NCBI GenBank assembly: GCA_040222185.1
Contig: JAVKDP010000003.1
Span: 1-64,000, forward strand
Length of the DNA: 64,000 nucleotides
From: JAVKDP01 sp040222185
GTDB taxonomy: Bacteria; Bacteroidota; Rhodothermia; Balneolales; Balneolaceae
Direction: 5' to 3'
This document shows, in pieces, positions 1-9,700 of the stretch. Below the pieces are notes generated by a model. The model saw only the letters and a list, made by a program, of their open reading frames with translations, did not search any database and was not told the DNA's origin. The stretch's first letter is position 1. Every line of letters starts with the position of its first letter. A program made the translations under genes and the position numbers.

Positions 1-3000
1 GAATAACTATTAGTAATGCTACTGGATATTGCAACCAGTCCACCTACACTATTACTTCCCTGTACTTTATTAATGGCATAGCTTTTTGCAATAGAGTTAT
101 TGATGCCACTCCCAATACCTATTAATCCTCCCACAGCGACTGATCCTGTCACTCTCATGCCCTTAGCATAGCTTTGGGTAACAGCCCCTCCACCCCTTCC
201 AACCATTCCTCCTATAAAGTTAGCACCACTAACTGAACCTCCCTTAATCCCGATATTACTGATAGACGCTTTAGAAGTGCCTGTAAATCCCACCAGGGCT
301 CCTACGTAATTTTGTCCGGTTACGGAAGGATTGGACAAGATTAAATTGGTTAGAGTACCTCCAGTTACTTTGGCGAATAAACCTACCGTATCTGAAGCCG
401 ACCGTTTAATCACCAGGTTGGAAATGGTGAAACCGCCTCCATCATAGCTACCCGTAAAATCAGAAATTGGAAGCCAGCCCTCCCCGGAATTATATGGATC
501 TATCCCCAGATCTATATCTGCAGTTTGCTTAAAATACGCCCTTGGAAACAGCCGGACGTTATTGAGCTCATTAGCCATTGCGATTTGGAATGGGTCGCCC
601 TGGGTACCTTTGCCTTTAGCAAATTTGTCAACACCAAGAATAGCCTGTAAACCCGGAAAACCCTTTTCTCCGTACATGATCCAGGTATTGATAAAATCAA
701 AGCCGCTGAAGGAACTTTCCTGTTTCATCTGGTCGATACTAAGCCCTACACCAACAGCGGATGCTGCGCTTAAATCACTGTTAAAATAGGCATTGGAGTA
801 GGTAGTGGGGAAATTAGGGTTAAAAATACCTACGATACCGGATGCGTTTACTCCGCTAACCGCACTGGCGGAATAACAGTTGGTAACACTTCCCTTATAG
901 GAAGACCCAAACAGACCTCCGCTGGAACTTCCGATTACACGATTGTTTGAGTAACAGCTAGAAATGCTGGCTTCACTTGTTATCCCAACTAATCCTCCAA
1001 TATTGTTTCCTGATGTTAACCTTGATGCTATCTCTATCCCGGAAGAATAGCTGGATGTAATAGTAGCATTGCTTACATATCCTACGAGCCCTCCAATCAT
1101 ACCAGAGCCTGATCCCCAAACGCTTCCTTTTGAGGTATAGCTCTCGGTGAGGGTAGAAGCGGATGTTAACTGTCCAGCCAGGCCTCCTGTTCTATTTGAA
1201 CCAATCACGGTTATCTTGTTAAGATGTACCTTTGTTATGGAAGAAGTATCGGAGACGGACCCAACCAGGATACCTACATTTTCACTGCCCTTTACATAAG
1301 CTTCGGTAATGCTAAGCTTGGATATTTTTCCACCTTTCAATTCCCCAAATAAACCTACATTATCAACAGAGTCGCGGTTAATCGCCAGCTTGGAGATTGT
1401 GTAGCCTCCTCCGTCGTAGGACCCTTTAAAACTGTGGATGGGCCTCCATCCCGGGGCTTTATTCGTTGTATCATAAGGGGCCAGGTTGATATCTGCTGTT
1501 TGCTTGTAGTGTGCCCCGGGAAGCAATGAGATATTAGCCACATCAGCTGCCGTAGCCACCAGGTAAGGATTTGCTTTGGTACCTGAACCTCCGGAAAAAG
1601 TTGGCGTGGTTATCGAGGTAAATATCCAGAGTAGTGGATAGCCATCCGTATCGGTTGGATCAAAGTACCAGGTACCAGAAAAATCAAAACCGGCAAACCC
1701 AGGAAACATACTCATTTGCCTCGTGGTGAGGCCTGTACCGTACCCATTGCTAGCCAAAGAATCGCTATTGAAGTACGAGTTGGAAATATTTCCCCCTGTA
1801 TAGCTGCCTCCCAACCCACCGATGTTACTGCTACAGGTTGCTGTGCCTTCAGCATAACTTGTGGTAATCGTAATACTATTCCAGCCTCCTACCAATCCGC
1901 CGCAATAGTTTCGTCCTATTATCTTATTAATGGCATAGCTATTGCTAATAGCATTGCCAGAATCTCTGCCGTAGCCTACCAGACCTCCAACTCCGGAGAG
2001 GCCACTGATGGTCATACCAGTAGCTGCACTTAAGCTTACTTTCCCCTCGTTAGTGCCAATAAGCCCGCCCACTCTTTCACTACCGATCACTTTACCGCCA
2101 ATAATTCTTATCTGACTTATGGTGGTGGTTTCAGAATGAACCAACCCGACCAGGGCACCTACGTTGTGCCTGCCGTGAACGAAAGGTTCAGAAAGAGTCA
2201 GATTAGTCAGCGTATCCCCGCTTACTTTGGCGAACAAACCTACCGTATCGGAAGCTGGCTGGTAAATCGTCAGGTTTAAAATGGTATAGCCACTACCATC
2301 ATAGGACCCTTTAAAATTGGGGATAGGCTTCCATCCCGAAGTCTTATTAGTTGTATCATAGGGAGCCACTCCCAGGTTGATATCTGCCGTTTGTTTGTAA
2401 TGCGCTCCTGGAAGCAATGAAATACGAGCAAGATCAACTGCCGTAGCTATCAGGTAAGGATTTGCCTTGGTACCCGAACCTCCGGAAAAAGTAGGCGTGG
2501 ATATTGGGCTAAGTATCCGGAGTAGTGGAAAGTCATCCGGGTTGGCTGGATCAAAGTGCCAGGTACTCTTAAAATCAAAACCTTTGAAAGAAGCATACTG
2601 GGTCATTTGGCTTGTCCTCAATGCAACTCCGTTACTATTGTAGGCTGAAGAATCGACATTGAAATAAGAATTAGTGATGGTACCGTTGTTGTTGGCGTTT
2701 ACTAGTCCTTTCCCTCCTGAACTCGCTGAGTAACTATTTGTAACTGCGCCACGGCTCAAGGCACCTACTAAAGCACCCGGCTTACTAATACCTGAATTAC
2801 TCATATTATTAATAGCATAACTATTCTTAACAGAGCTACCGGTTCCTCTGACTTCTCCAACCAGGCCTCCAATAGCAGCTCCTGATCCCTGTATGATCAT
2901 ACCGGTAGCAGCGCTCAGGCTAATTTCACCTTCATTGCTGCCTATCAGCCCACCAAGGGAAGAGGTACCCTTTACTGTTCCTCCTCTTACCTGAATCTTG

Positions 3001-6000
3001 CTTATGGTACTCTTTGCGGAGTTAACCTTTCCTGCCAGGGCACCTACTACATGCTTACCGGTCACTAATGGATTAGACAGGGTAAGGTTGGTCAGCGTAT
3101 CAGCTGCTACTTTAGCGAATAAGCCTACATTATCTGTCGTCGGTCGGTCAATCACCAGGTCGGAAATGGTGTACCCTCCTCCGTCATAACTACCGGTAAA
3201 ATATGGAATCGGTAACCAGCCATCTCCACTTTGATAGGCCTTTAAGCTAATGTCTGCTGTCTGCTTGAAGTGTGCCGATGGGGCTAACCGTACTCTATTA
3301 AGCTCTATATCTGTTTTTACCTTGTATGGATCAGCCTTTGTACCTGAACCACTTGCGAACAGGAGGCTGAAATCAGCAAAGGCACGCAACTCCGGGAAAG
3401 TGACACCTTCGTCAACTATGACCCATACGGAAGAAAAATCCAGCCCGTGGAAGAAGGTTTGCTGGCGCATCTGCTTATCTCTGAGTGGCATTCCATTAGT
3501 AGTGGCAGCCAACGAATCGAAGTTGTAGTAAGAAGTATTAATGGAGCCATCCATATAATCATTTACTACTCCCAGACCTCCTGAACTCGCTGTATAGCTG
3601 TTTGTGATCGCACCACCATTCAGAGTCCCAACTAATCCGCCCGGAGAGACACCTGTGGTACTACTACTCAACTTGTTTATGGCGAAACTGTTGCCAATAG
3701 CATTGCCGGAGCCATAAGCACTCCCTACTAATCCGCCAATGATATCTCCTGATCCTTCTATAGTCATCCCGGTAGCCATACTCAGACTGATTGTACCTTC
3801 ATTACTACCAACCAGCCCGCCCAAAGTGCTATCACCTTTTACTGAACCGCCTGTAATCCGAATCTTGCTTACCATAGTACTCGCAGAGCTAAACGCTCCT
3901 GCCAGAGCACCTACCACATTTTTACCCGTCACTGATGGTTTAGACAGGGTAAGATTGGCCAGGGTATCACCAGCTATCTTAACGAATAAGCCTACACTAT
4001 CAACACTCGGCCGGTTAATCACCAGGTTGGAAATAGTAAAACCTCCTCCATCATAACTCCCGGTAAAATCCAGGATGGGCCTCCATCCCAGGGCCTTATT
4101 CATTGTATCATAAGGAGCCACGTTTAAACTGATATCCTTAGTTTGCTTGTAATGCGCCCCGGGAAGCAGTGAGATATTAGCCACATCAGCTGCTGTAGTC
4201 AGCAGGTAAGGATTTGCTTTCGTACCCGAACCTCCGGAAAACGCAGGAGCGGAGCTGAGAGTAAGCTTCCGGAGTAATGGAAACCCATCCGGGTCAGCTG
4301 GATCAAAATACCAGATACCGGTAAAATCAAAGCCGCCAAACTCGGGGAATGCACTCATTTGCGCTGTGGTAAGGGCTGTGCCGTAAATATTGCTAACCAA
4401 AGAATCGCTATTGAAGTACGAGTTGGAAATATTTCCCCCTGTATAGCTACCCCCTAAACCACCGATGAGATTACCACTACAGGTTGCTTTACCTGCAGCA
4501 TAACTTGTGGTAATCGTAGTACTATTCCAGCCTCCTATCAATCCGCCGCAATAGTTCCGTCCTATTATCTTGTTAATGGCATAGCTATTGCTAATGGCAT
4601 TGCCAGAATCTCTGCCGTAGCCTACCAGGCCTCCAATTCCATCGATTCCGCTGATGGTCATACCAGTAGCTGCACTTGAGCTTATTTTCCCCTCGTTAGT
4701 ACCTATAAGCCCGCCCACTCTTTTATTACCGGTCACAGTACCCCCAGTAATTCTTATCTGACTCATGGTGGTGGTTTCAGAGTTAACACCCCCAGCAAGG
4801 GCGCCTACCTCATTCTTACCCGAAACTTCAGGGTTAGAAAGAGTTAGATTCGTCAGCGTGGCGTCGGTTATCCTGGCAAATAACCCTATAGAGTCGGTAG
4901 CCGCACGACTGATGTACAGATTGGAAATGGTAAAGCCACCTCCATCATAACTACCTCTGAAATTTGGAATGGGATTCCAACCATGCCCATGCCCTTTACT
5001 ATAAGGACTTATGTTAAGGTCTATATCCGCTGTTTGCTTAAAATGCGCCCTTGAAAACAGCCGCACATTATTAAGTTCACTCGTTGTCGCAACTTGGAAG
5101 GGATTAGCCTGGGTACCTTTGCCGTTAGCAAATAAACTGTTAACATCAATAATGACTTGCAAAACCGGGAAAGCTTCTTCCCTGTAGTTCATAATCCAGG
5201 TATTGGTAAAATCAAAATCAACAAAAGAAGCCTGCTGCTGCATCTCGGTGTCAGAAAGTCCTGTACCGAACCCATTACTAGTGGTAGTAGAATTTTTGTT
5301 GAAGTAGGAGTAGGTAATGCTTACGCTGGAGCCAGAGACCTTAGCACCTACGAGCCCTCCGATTGAACCGGCTCCGGTTACTTTGCCCGCCGCATAACTA
5401 TTTGTAATCGAAGTGCCTTTTATTGACCCTACTAATCCACCGACTGTGTTTCCTTTTACCCGATTTACTGAATAACTTTTGACAATAGTAACAGAGGTTC
5501 CTTTCCCCACCAGCCCACCAGCGTCACCGTTCTCAGCAGTAATACTCATCCCAGTGGAATAACTGGCAGTGATGATAGTTCCGGAAACTTCTCCTGCTAT
5601 CCCACCTACGTTATTTAGGCCTTGTATACTTCCACCCGTTGTGTAGCTTCGGGTAATAGTCCCGGAATTCATCAATCCAACGAGCCCTCCTACTTTATTC
5701 CGCGCGGTTATAGATAAATTACTCAGTCTAATGTCCTCCAGTGAAGCACCATTTACAGTTCCAAAAAGGCCTGCACTATCAGCAGTAGCGCGGTTAATGA
5801 ATAAGTTAGAAATAGTGAATCCATCCCCATTGTATCTCCCTCTGAAATCCGGAATGGGCAGCCACCCTGACCCACTATTGTAAGGGCTCACATTCAGATC
5901 TATATCTGCCTTTTGTTCGAAATGAGCTGAAGCAAAATACCGTACACTATCAAGCTGAGAAGCTGTACTAATTTGATACGGATTGGCCTGGGTACCACTA

Positions 6001-6119
6001 CCTCCTGCAAACTGCCTTGCCTGTAAAGCAGAAGGGAATATGATCGTCATACCTAGGAAAACCCAAGGGGTTGAGGAGTTCAAAAGTGTGCAACGTAAGA
6101 AGGTAGTGATGATATTCAT
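1..6119 (-). CDS. Giant secreted GLUG-repeat surface protein (3' end outside window)
   Basis: The reading frame opens at an ATG at 6119, preceded by GGAG, and is still open at base 1, so at least 2039 codons are present. I sampled the frame at both ends and near 1500 and 3000 and it stays in register. The N-terminus has a hydrophobic signal sequence ending near LQA. About seven modules of ~290-320 residues follow. Each opens with a block like GTQANPYQI...ADIDL and then carries many GLUG-type motifs (GGLVG, VGLFG). Module starts lie near 5990, 5110, 4220, 3340, 2470, 1580 and 620. GLUG repeats are known from extracellular adhesins and peptidase-associated proteins; the function here is unknown, and adhesion is an inference. 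The C-terminus, where a type IX sorting domain or anchor might sit, is off the window. It is divergent from the hybrid regulator at 6731, which could control it. Confidence 0.85.
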   Translation of the reverse strand, partial: MNIITTFLRCTLLNSSTPWVFLGMTIIFPSALQARQFAGGSGTQANPYQISTASQLDSVRYFASAHFEQKADIDLNVSPYNSGSGWLPIPDFRGRYNGDGFTISNLFINRATADSAGLFGTVNGASLEDIRLSNLSITARNKVGGLVGLMNSGTITRSYTTGGSIQGLNNVGGIAGEVSGTIITASYSTGMSITAENGDAGGLVGKGTSVTIVKSYSVNRVKGNTVGGLVGSIKGTSITNSYAAGKVTGAGSIGGLVGAKVSGSSVSITYSYFNKNSTTTSNGFGTGLSDTEMQQQASFVDFDFTNTWIMNYREEAFPVLQVIIDVNSLFANGKGTQANPFQVATTSELNNVRLFSRAHFKQTADIDLNISPYSKGHGHGWNPIPNFRGSYDGGGFTISNLYISRAATDSIGLFARITDATLTNLTLSNPEVSGKNEVGALAGGVNSETTTMSQIRITGGTVTGNKRVGGLIGTNEGKISSSAATGMTISGIDGIGGLVGYGRDSGNAISNSYAINKIIGRNYCGGLIGGWNSTTITTSYAAGKATCSGNLIGGLGGSYTGGNISNSYFNSDSLVSNIYGTALTTAQMSAFPEFGGFDFTGIWYFDPADPDGFPLLRKLTLSSAPAFSGGSGTKANPYLLTTAADVANISLLPGAHYKQTKDISLNVAPYDTMNKALGWRPILDFTGSYDGGGFTISNLVINRPSVDSVGLFVKIAGDTLANLTLSKPSVTGKNVVGALAGAFSSASTMVSKIRITGGSVKGDSTLGGLVGSNEGTISLSMATGMTIEGSGDIIGGLVGSAYGSGNAIGNSFAINKLSSSTTGVSPGGLVGTLNGGAITNSYTASSGGLGVVNDYMDGSINTSYYNFDSLAATTNGMPLRDKQMRQQTFFHGLDFSSVWVIVDEGVTFPELRAFADFSLLFASGSGTKADPYKVKTDIELNRVRLAPSAHFKQTADISLKAYQSGDGWLPIPYFTGSYDGGGYTISDLVIDRPTTDNVGLFAKVAADTLTNLTLSNPLVTGKHVVGALAGKVNSAKSTISKIQVRGGTVKGTSSLGGLIGSNEGEISLSAATGMIIQGSGAAIGGLVGEVRGTGSSVKNSYAINNMSNSGISKPGALVGALSRGAVTNSYSASSGGKGLVNANNNGTITNSYFNVDSSAYNSNGVALRTSQMTQYASFKGFDFKSTWHFDPANPDDFPLLRILSPISTPTFSGGSGTKANPYLIATAVDLARISLLPGAHYKQTADINLGVAPYDTTNKTSGWKPIPNFKGSYDGSGYTILNLTIYQPASDTVGLFAKVSGDTLTNLTLSEPFVHGRHNVGALVGLVHSETTTISQIRIIGGKVIGSERVGGLIGTNEGKVSLSAATGMTISGLSGVGGLVGYGRDSGNAISNSYAINKIIGRNYCGGLVGGWNSITITTSYAEGTATCSSNIGGLGGSYTGGNISNSYFNSDSLASNGYGTGLTTRQMSMFPGFAGFDFSGTWYFDPTDTDGYPLLWIFTSITTPTFSGGSGTKANPYLVATAADVANISLLPGAHYKQTADINLAPYDTTNKAPGWRPIHSFKGSYDGGGYTISKLAINRDSVDNVGLFGELKGGKISKLSITEAYVKGSENVGILVGSVSDTSSITKVHLNKITVIGSNRTGGLAGQLTSASTLTESYTSKGSVWGSGSGMIGGLVGYVSNATITSSYSSGIEIASRLTSGNNIGGLVGITSEASISSCYSNNRVIGSSSGGLFGSSYKGSVTNCYSASAVSGVNASGIVGIFNPNFPTTYSNAYFNSDLSAASAVGVGLSIDQMKQESSFSGFDFINTWIMYGEKGFPGLQAILGVDKFAKGKGTQGDPFQIAMANELNNVRLFPRAYFKQTADIDLGIDPYNSGEGWLPISDFTGSYDGGGFTISNLVIKRSASDTVGLFAKVTGGTLTNLILSNPSVTGQNYVGALVGFTGTSKASISNIGIKGGSVSGANFIGGMVGRGGGAVTQSYAKGMRVTGSVAVGGLIGIGSGINNSIAKSYAINKVQGSNSVGGLVAISSSITNSY
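600..6010 (-). repeat. Seven tandem ~880-960-bp modules in the GLUG protein gene
   Basis: Seven related segments follow one another at 870-960-bp spacing. Each starts with a Gly-Ser/Gly-Thr rich entry block, then an H/Y-F/Y-K-Q-T-x-D-I-x-L motif and a W-x-P-I motif, then GLUG repeats. Some modules are very alike (those starting near 4220 and 1580), while others use a different entry block (those near 5110 and 620). This points to past duplication and shuffling. Confidence 0.75.
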
Positions 6120-6730
6120 GGCTCCGGGGTTTAAGGTTCATGTCAGTGATTTCACATATTGTTTTTTGTTTATTGGGGTTGTTATTCTGGTTTAAAAAGC
6201 TATAGAGGAGATCATCCCGCCCTTTTCGTTTTCTTGACCTTTCTTTAATCTCCGCTATGCTTTTAGAGGAAGAGAGATATGGGAGTTAATAGAGATATGG
6301 GAGTTATTGATGTAGAAATACCCTTTGGAACTGTAGTGCTCTACACTATTTCGTTTCTTTGCCTTAACCTTTGATTCTAAGTTTTTGAACATATAATCCT
6401 CATTTTTAAAATCGTTCTTACTTAACTGAATTGAATCACTTGCAATCTATTTAAATACCTCTTCCCCATGTTAATAGAAGTGCTTTAATCACTCCCACAT
6501 TTTGTTCATTTGCTTTAACCCACTCTCAATTTTTACTCAAAGAATTTTAACTTTTTACTCACGCTTTCTTTTAATTCTCAATTTTTTCAACTTGTTAAGT
6601 AAGGACAAATTTGCCTACAACATGGCAGTGCTTGTTGCCTATCAAAGGTCGGGTAGGTATAACAACTTTTAATCATCTCCACGATATAATCTACCTGGGT
6701 AGGGTAAAATTGATTTGAAATGTTTTAGGG
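6120..6730. other. Divergent intergenic region, about 611 bp
   Basis: This AT-rich stretch separates the GLUG protein gene (leftward) from the hybrid regulator (rightward). I see no convincing gene in it. It holds an 18-bp tandem repeat at 6273-6308 and a pair of GGGTAGG-containing words near 6650 and 6698. It must carry the promoters for both flanking genes, but I could not find a clear TAnnTTTG element on either strand. Confidence 0.6.
6273..6308. repeat. 18-bp tandem repeat, possible regulator site
   Basis: AGAGATATGGGAGTTA occurs twice head to tail with an 18-bp period. The copies differ only at position 17 (A or T). It lies about 155 bp upstream of the GLUG gene start. Direct repeats in this position are typical of AraC-family binding sites, and the divergent neighbour is an AraC-output regulator. 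Binding is inferred only. Confidence 0.45.
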
Positions 6731-9700
6731 ATGAACTACTCATTTCATAAGAATGCAATGAATATTCTAATGATGACACTTTATAAATCCAGAGAAATAA
6801 TTTCATTAAGGACTTCTTTGCTTAAATCCATTGTATACTTTTTCTACAGTTGCATGATTATACTCTCATGCTTTCACCATTCTTTAGCGCAAAGTGTCCT
6901 TAACAAAGACACACCATACCATGATCACATCATAGATCAATGGACAGTTGAGGACGGGCTACCCGTAAATACCATTAATGATATCCTGCATTCCAGCGAT
7001 GGTTACATGTGGTTAGCAACTCATGACGGGCTAGTACGGTTTGATGGTCTAGACTTCAAGCTATATACCTCTAATGAATACCCGGAGTTGAAAAGCAACC
7101 GGATTCATTCTCTTGAAGAAGCTGCAGACGGAAGCATTCTCATTAAAACAGAAGGGGTTCATATATCCAGGATGAAGAATGATTCTATTAGCTACCTGTT
7201 AAGCTTTGATATAAGTATATCCGGGAACGGGCTTGGCTCTTTTTTTTATGAAGATGATCGTGGACAGGTATGGCTAGGTGGTGATGATGGCATCTATATA
7301 TATCGTGAAGATTCTTTCCAAAAAATGTTCCCTGAATTAGTCGATTTTCAAGTAATCAACATAAAACATGCCACGGAGAGCGAGATTTGGTTTGTCTCAG
7401 ATCAGAAAGCTGGATTATTTCGCATTAAGGATAATATCCTGGAAAAAATATTATCACGCGCACCCAAAAGCTGGGAATTTGGTTTTTCTGCTTTTGAAAA
7501 CGAGTTCTGGATCAGTTCATCCCATGGGCTGTATCGGTTTTCGAATGAAAGACTGGACACTATGTATACCGAGTACAGCCTAGACCTCGCAGGAGTATGG
7601 GCACATTCATCATCAGAAATCTACCTCGCTGATACGTTCAAAGGATATATTAAAATTAAGGATGGTGAAATCGTACCATTGCCCTACTCGTATGAAACTC
7701 CTAAAGAATTCTCCTATAGTAAGCTTATCAACGGGTCTGTTTGGAATGTGACTACAAATGGAGTTTACAGGGATTCTGAACCTATATTCGAAGATTCAAC
7801 CCTGAATTTCATCAGTTTTCAAAACGATAAAGAAGACAACATTTGGATCGGCACTAAACATAACGGCCTGTTCAGGTTACGCCCCAAACTGTTTAAAACA
7901 TATAGTGAAGAGCAGGGACTCCCAAAGAAACAGGTATACAGTTTGTTCCAAAGCAAGGATTCTTCCATCTGGGTTGGCACCTTCGGCGGAAGTATCGCTA
8001 AAATTAAGGATGAGACGGTAGAAGCCGGATTCACAATTAAATATAATGCAGACACATATGAAATTGACAGGGGGTATATACGGTCTTTTGCTGAAACAGA
8101 AGACGGCACTTTATTAGTTTGTTCTATTGGAGCAGGTTTGCAATACCTGGATCAGGTAACTAAAACCGCTAATGATTTTGGAGGAAATCCTGAGTTGTCG
8201 TCCTACACTTGCTACAGCCTGTTCTATGATTCCAAAGGTTATTTATGGGCTGGTTTTGATCCATACGTTTCCAAGGGGCTGGTTAGGTTTAAAAACGGAG
8301 AGTGGGAACAAATCAGCGGCAAGGAAAATGTACCCGTTACCCTTGTAAGGTATATCCTGGAAACCCCTTCGGGTGAACTGTGGTTTGCTACCCTTGGACA
8401 TGGGCTTATTCGTTTCGATGGTACTCAATACTATCAATATGATGTATCTCATGGTCTCTCTAGTAATGTAGTTCGTGGACTCCATTTCACTGAAGATGAA
8501 AGTGGTTCAGTTTTATGGGTAGGTTTTGAGGATACAGGCCTGGACCGAATTCCATTAATTGATGGAGCTCCCGATTTCGACTCCATCACCAATTACCAAA
8601 CCAAAGACGGCCTGTTTGATAATTCAGTCCATACCATCTTTGAAGATGAAAACGAGCGTTTCTGGATAAATAGTAACCGGGGTATTTTCAGGATAGATCG
8701 CAGTGAATTGAATGCTTTCCATCGGGGAAAAATCGAAACACTATACTCCCATGGTTATACCGAGCAAGACGGTTTGCTAAACCGGGAAGGTAATGGCGGG
8801 GTATACCCGGCAGGAGTACAGGCTTTTGATGGTTATATCTGGTTTCCTACCCAGGATGGCGTGGTTTCCTTTCATCCTGATAGTATTGTTGCTAATGATT
8901 TTATCCCTCCCGTAAAAATCCGGGACATTCGTTTAACTGATAGGGAGCCGATCCTCTTGGAGAATACCATTACGCTTAACAGGGACGAAAGAGATATAGA
9001 GATTAGTTACGCTTCCTTGAGTTTTACCGATTCCGAAAAAAATCAATACCGGTATTTCCTCGAAGGTTATGATGATAAATGGCGGAATGTAGGAACACGA
9101 CGCACTGCCTACTATACCAACCTGCCCTCCGGGAACTACACCTTCAGAGTTCAGGGCTCCAATAATGAAGGTATCTGGAATACAGAGGGAGCCTCATTCA
9201 AAGTAATAGTTACCCCTCATTTTTATGAAACTCCTTTTTTTTATATCCTGGTATTATTCTTTTTGGTACTGGTTGTAATTTCAATTGTTAAACTACGAAA
9301 CAGATATTTTAGGAAACGAGAGGAAATTTTAAAACATCAGGTTGCTATCCGTACTAATCAACTCCAGGAAGAGAAAGCAATAACGGAATCCCAGGCTAAA
9401 AAACTGAAGGAGTTAGATGAAGCAAAATCCAGGTTTTTTACCAATATCACCCACGAACTCCGTACCCCACTTACACTTATCATGGGGCCACTTGAGCAGT
9501 TACATAATGAGAAAACAGAAACTTATAGTTCTCAAAGTGAAATGATGCTTCGTAACAGTAAACGCCTGTTACAGTTAATCGATCAATTACTTGATGTTAC
9601 AAAGCTGGAAAATAAAACGGTTTCGGTTAACCCCGAGCCTGTACTCATCAAACCATATATCAGGAAATGCATTTCTCTTTTTAGTGATGCCATTGAGAGA

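Noticed and set aside
1716..2033. Plus-strand reading frames throughout 1-6120
   Set aside because: They are low-complexity mirror images of the GLUG repeats encoded on the minus strand, which is open across the whole interval.
600..6010. Regularly spaced repeats as a CRISPR array or phase-variable tandem DNA
   Set aside because: The repeat unit is ~900 bp and protein-coding throughout, with no short identical repeats and unique spacers.
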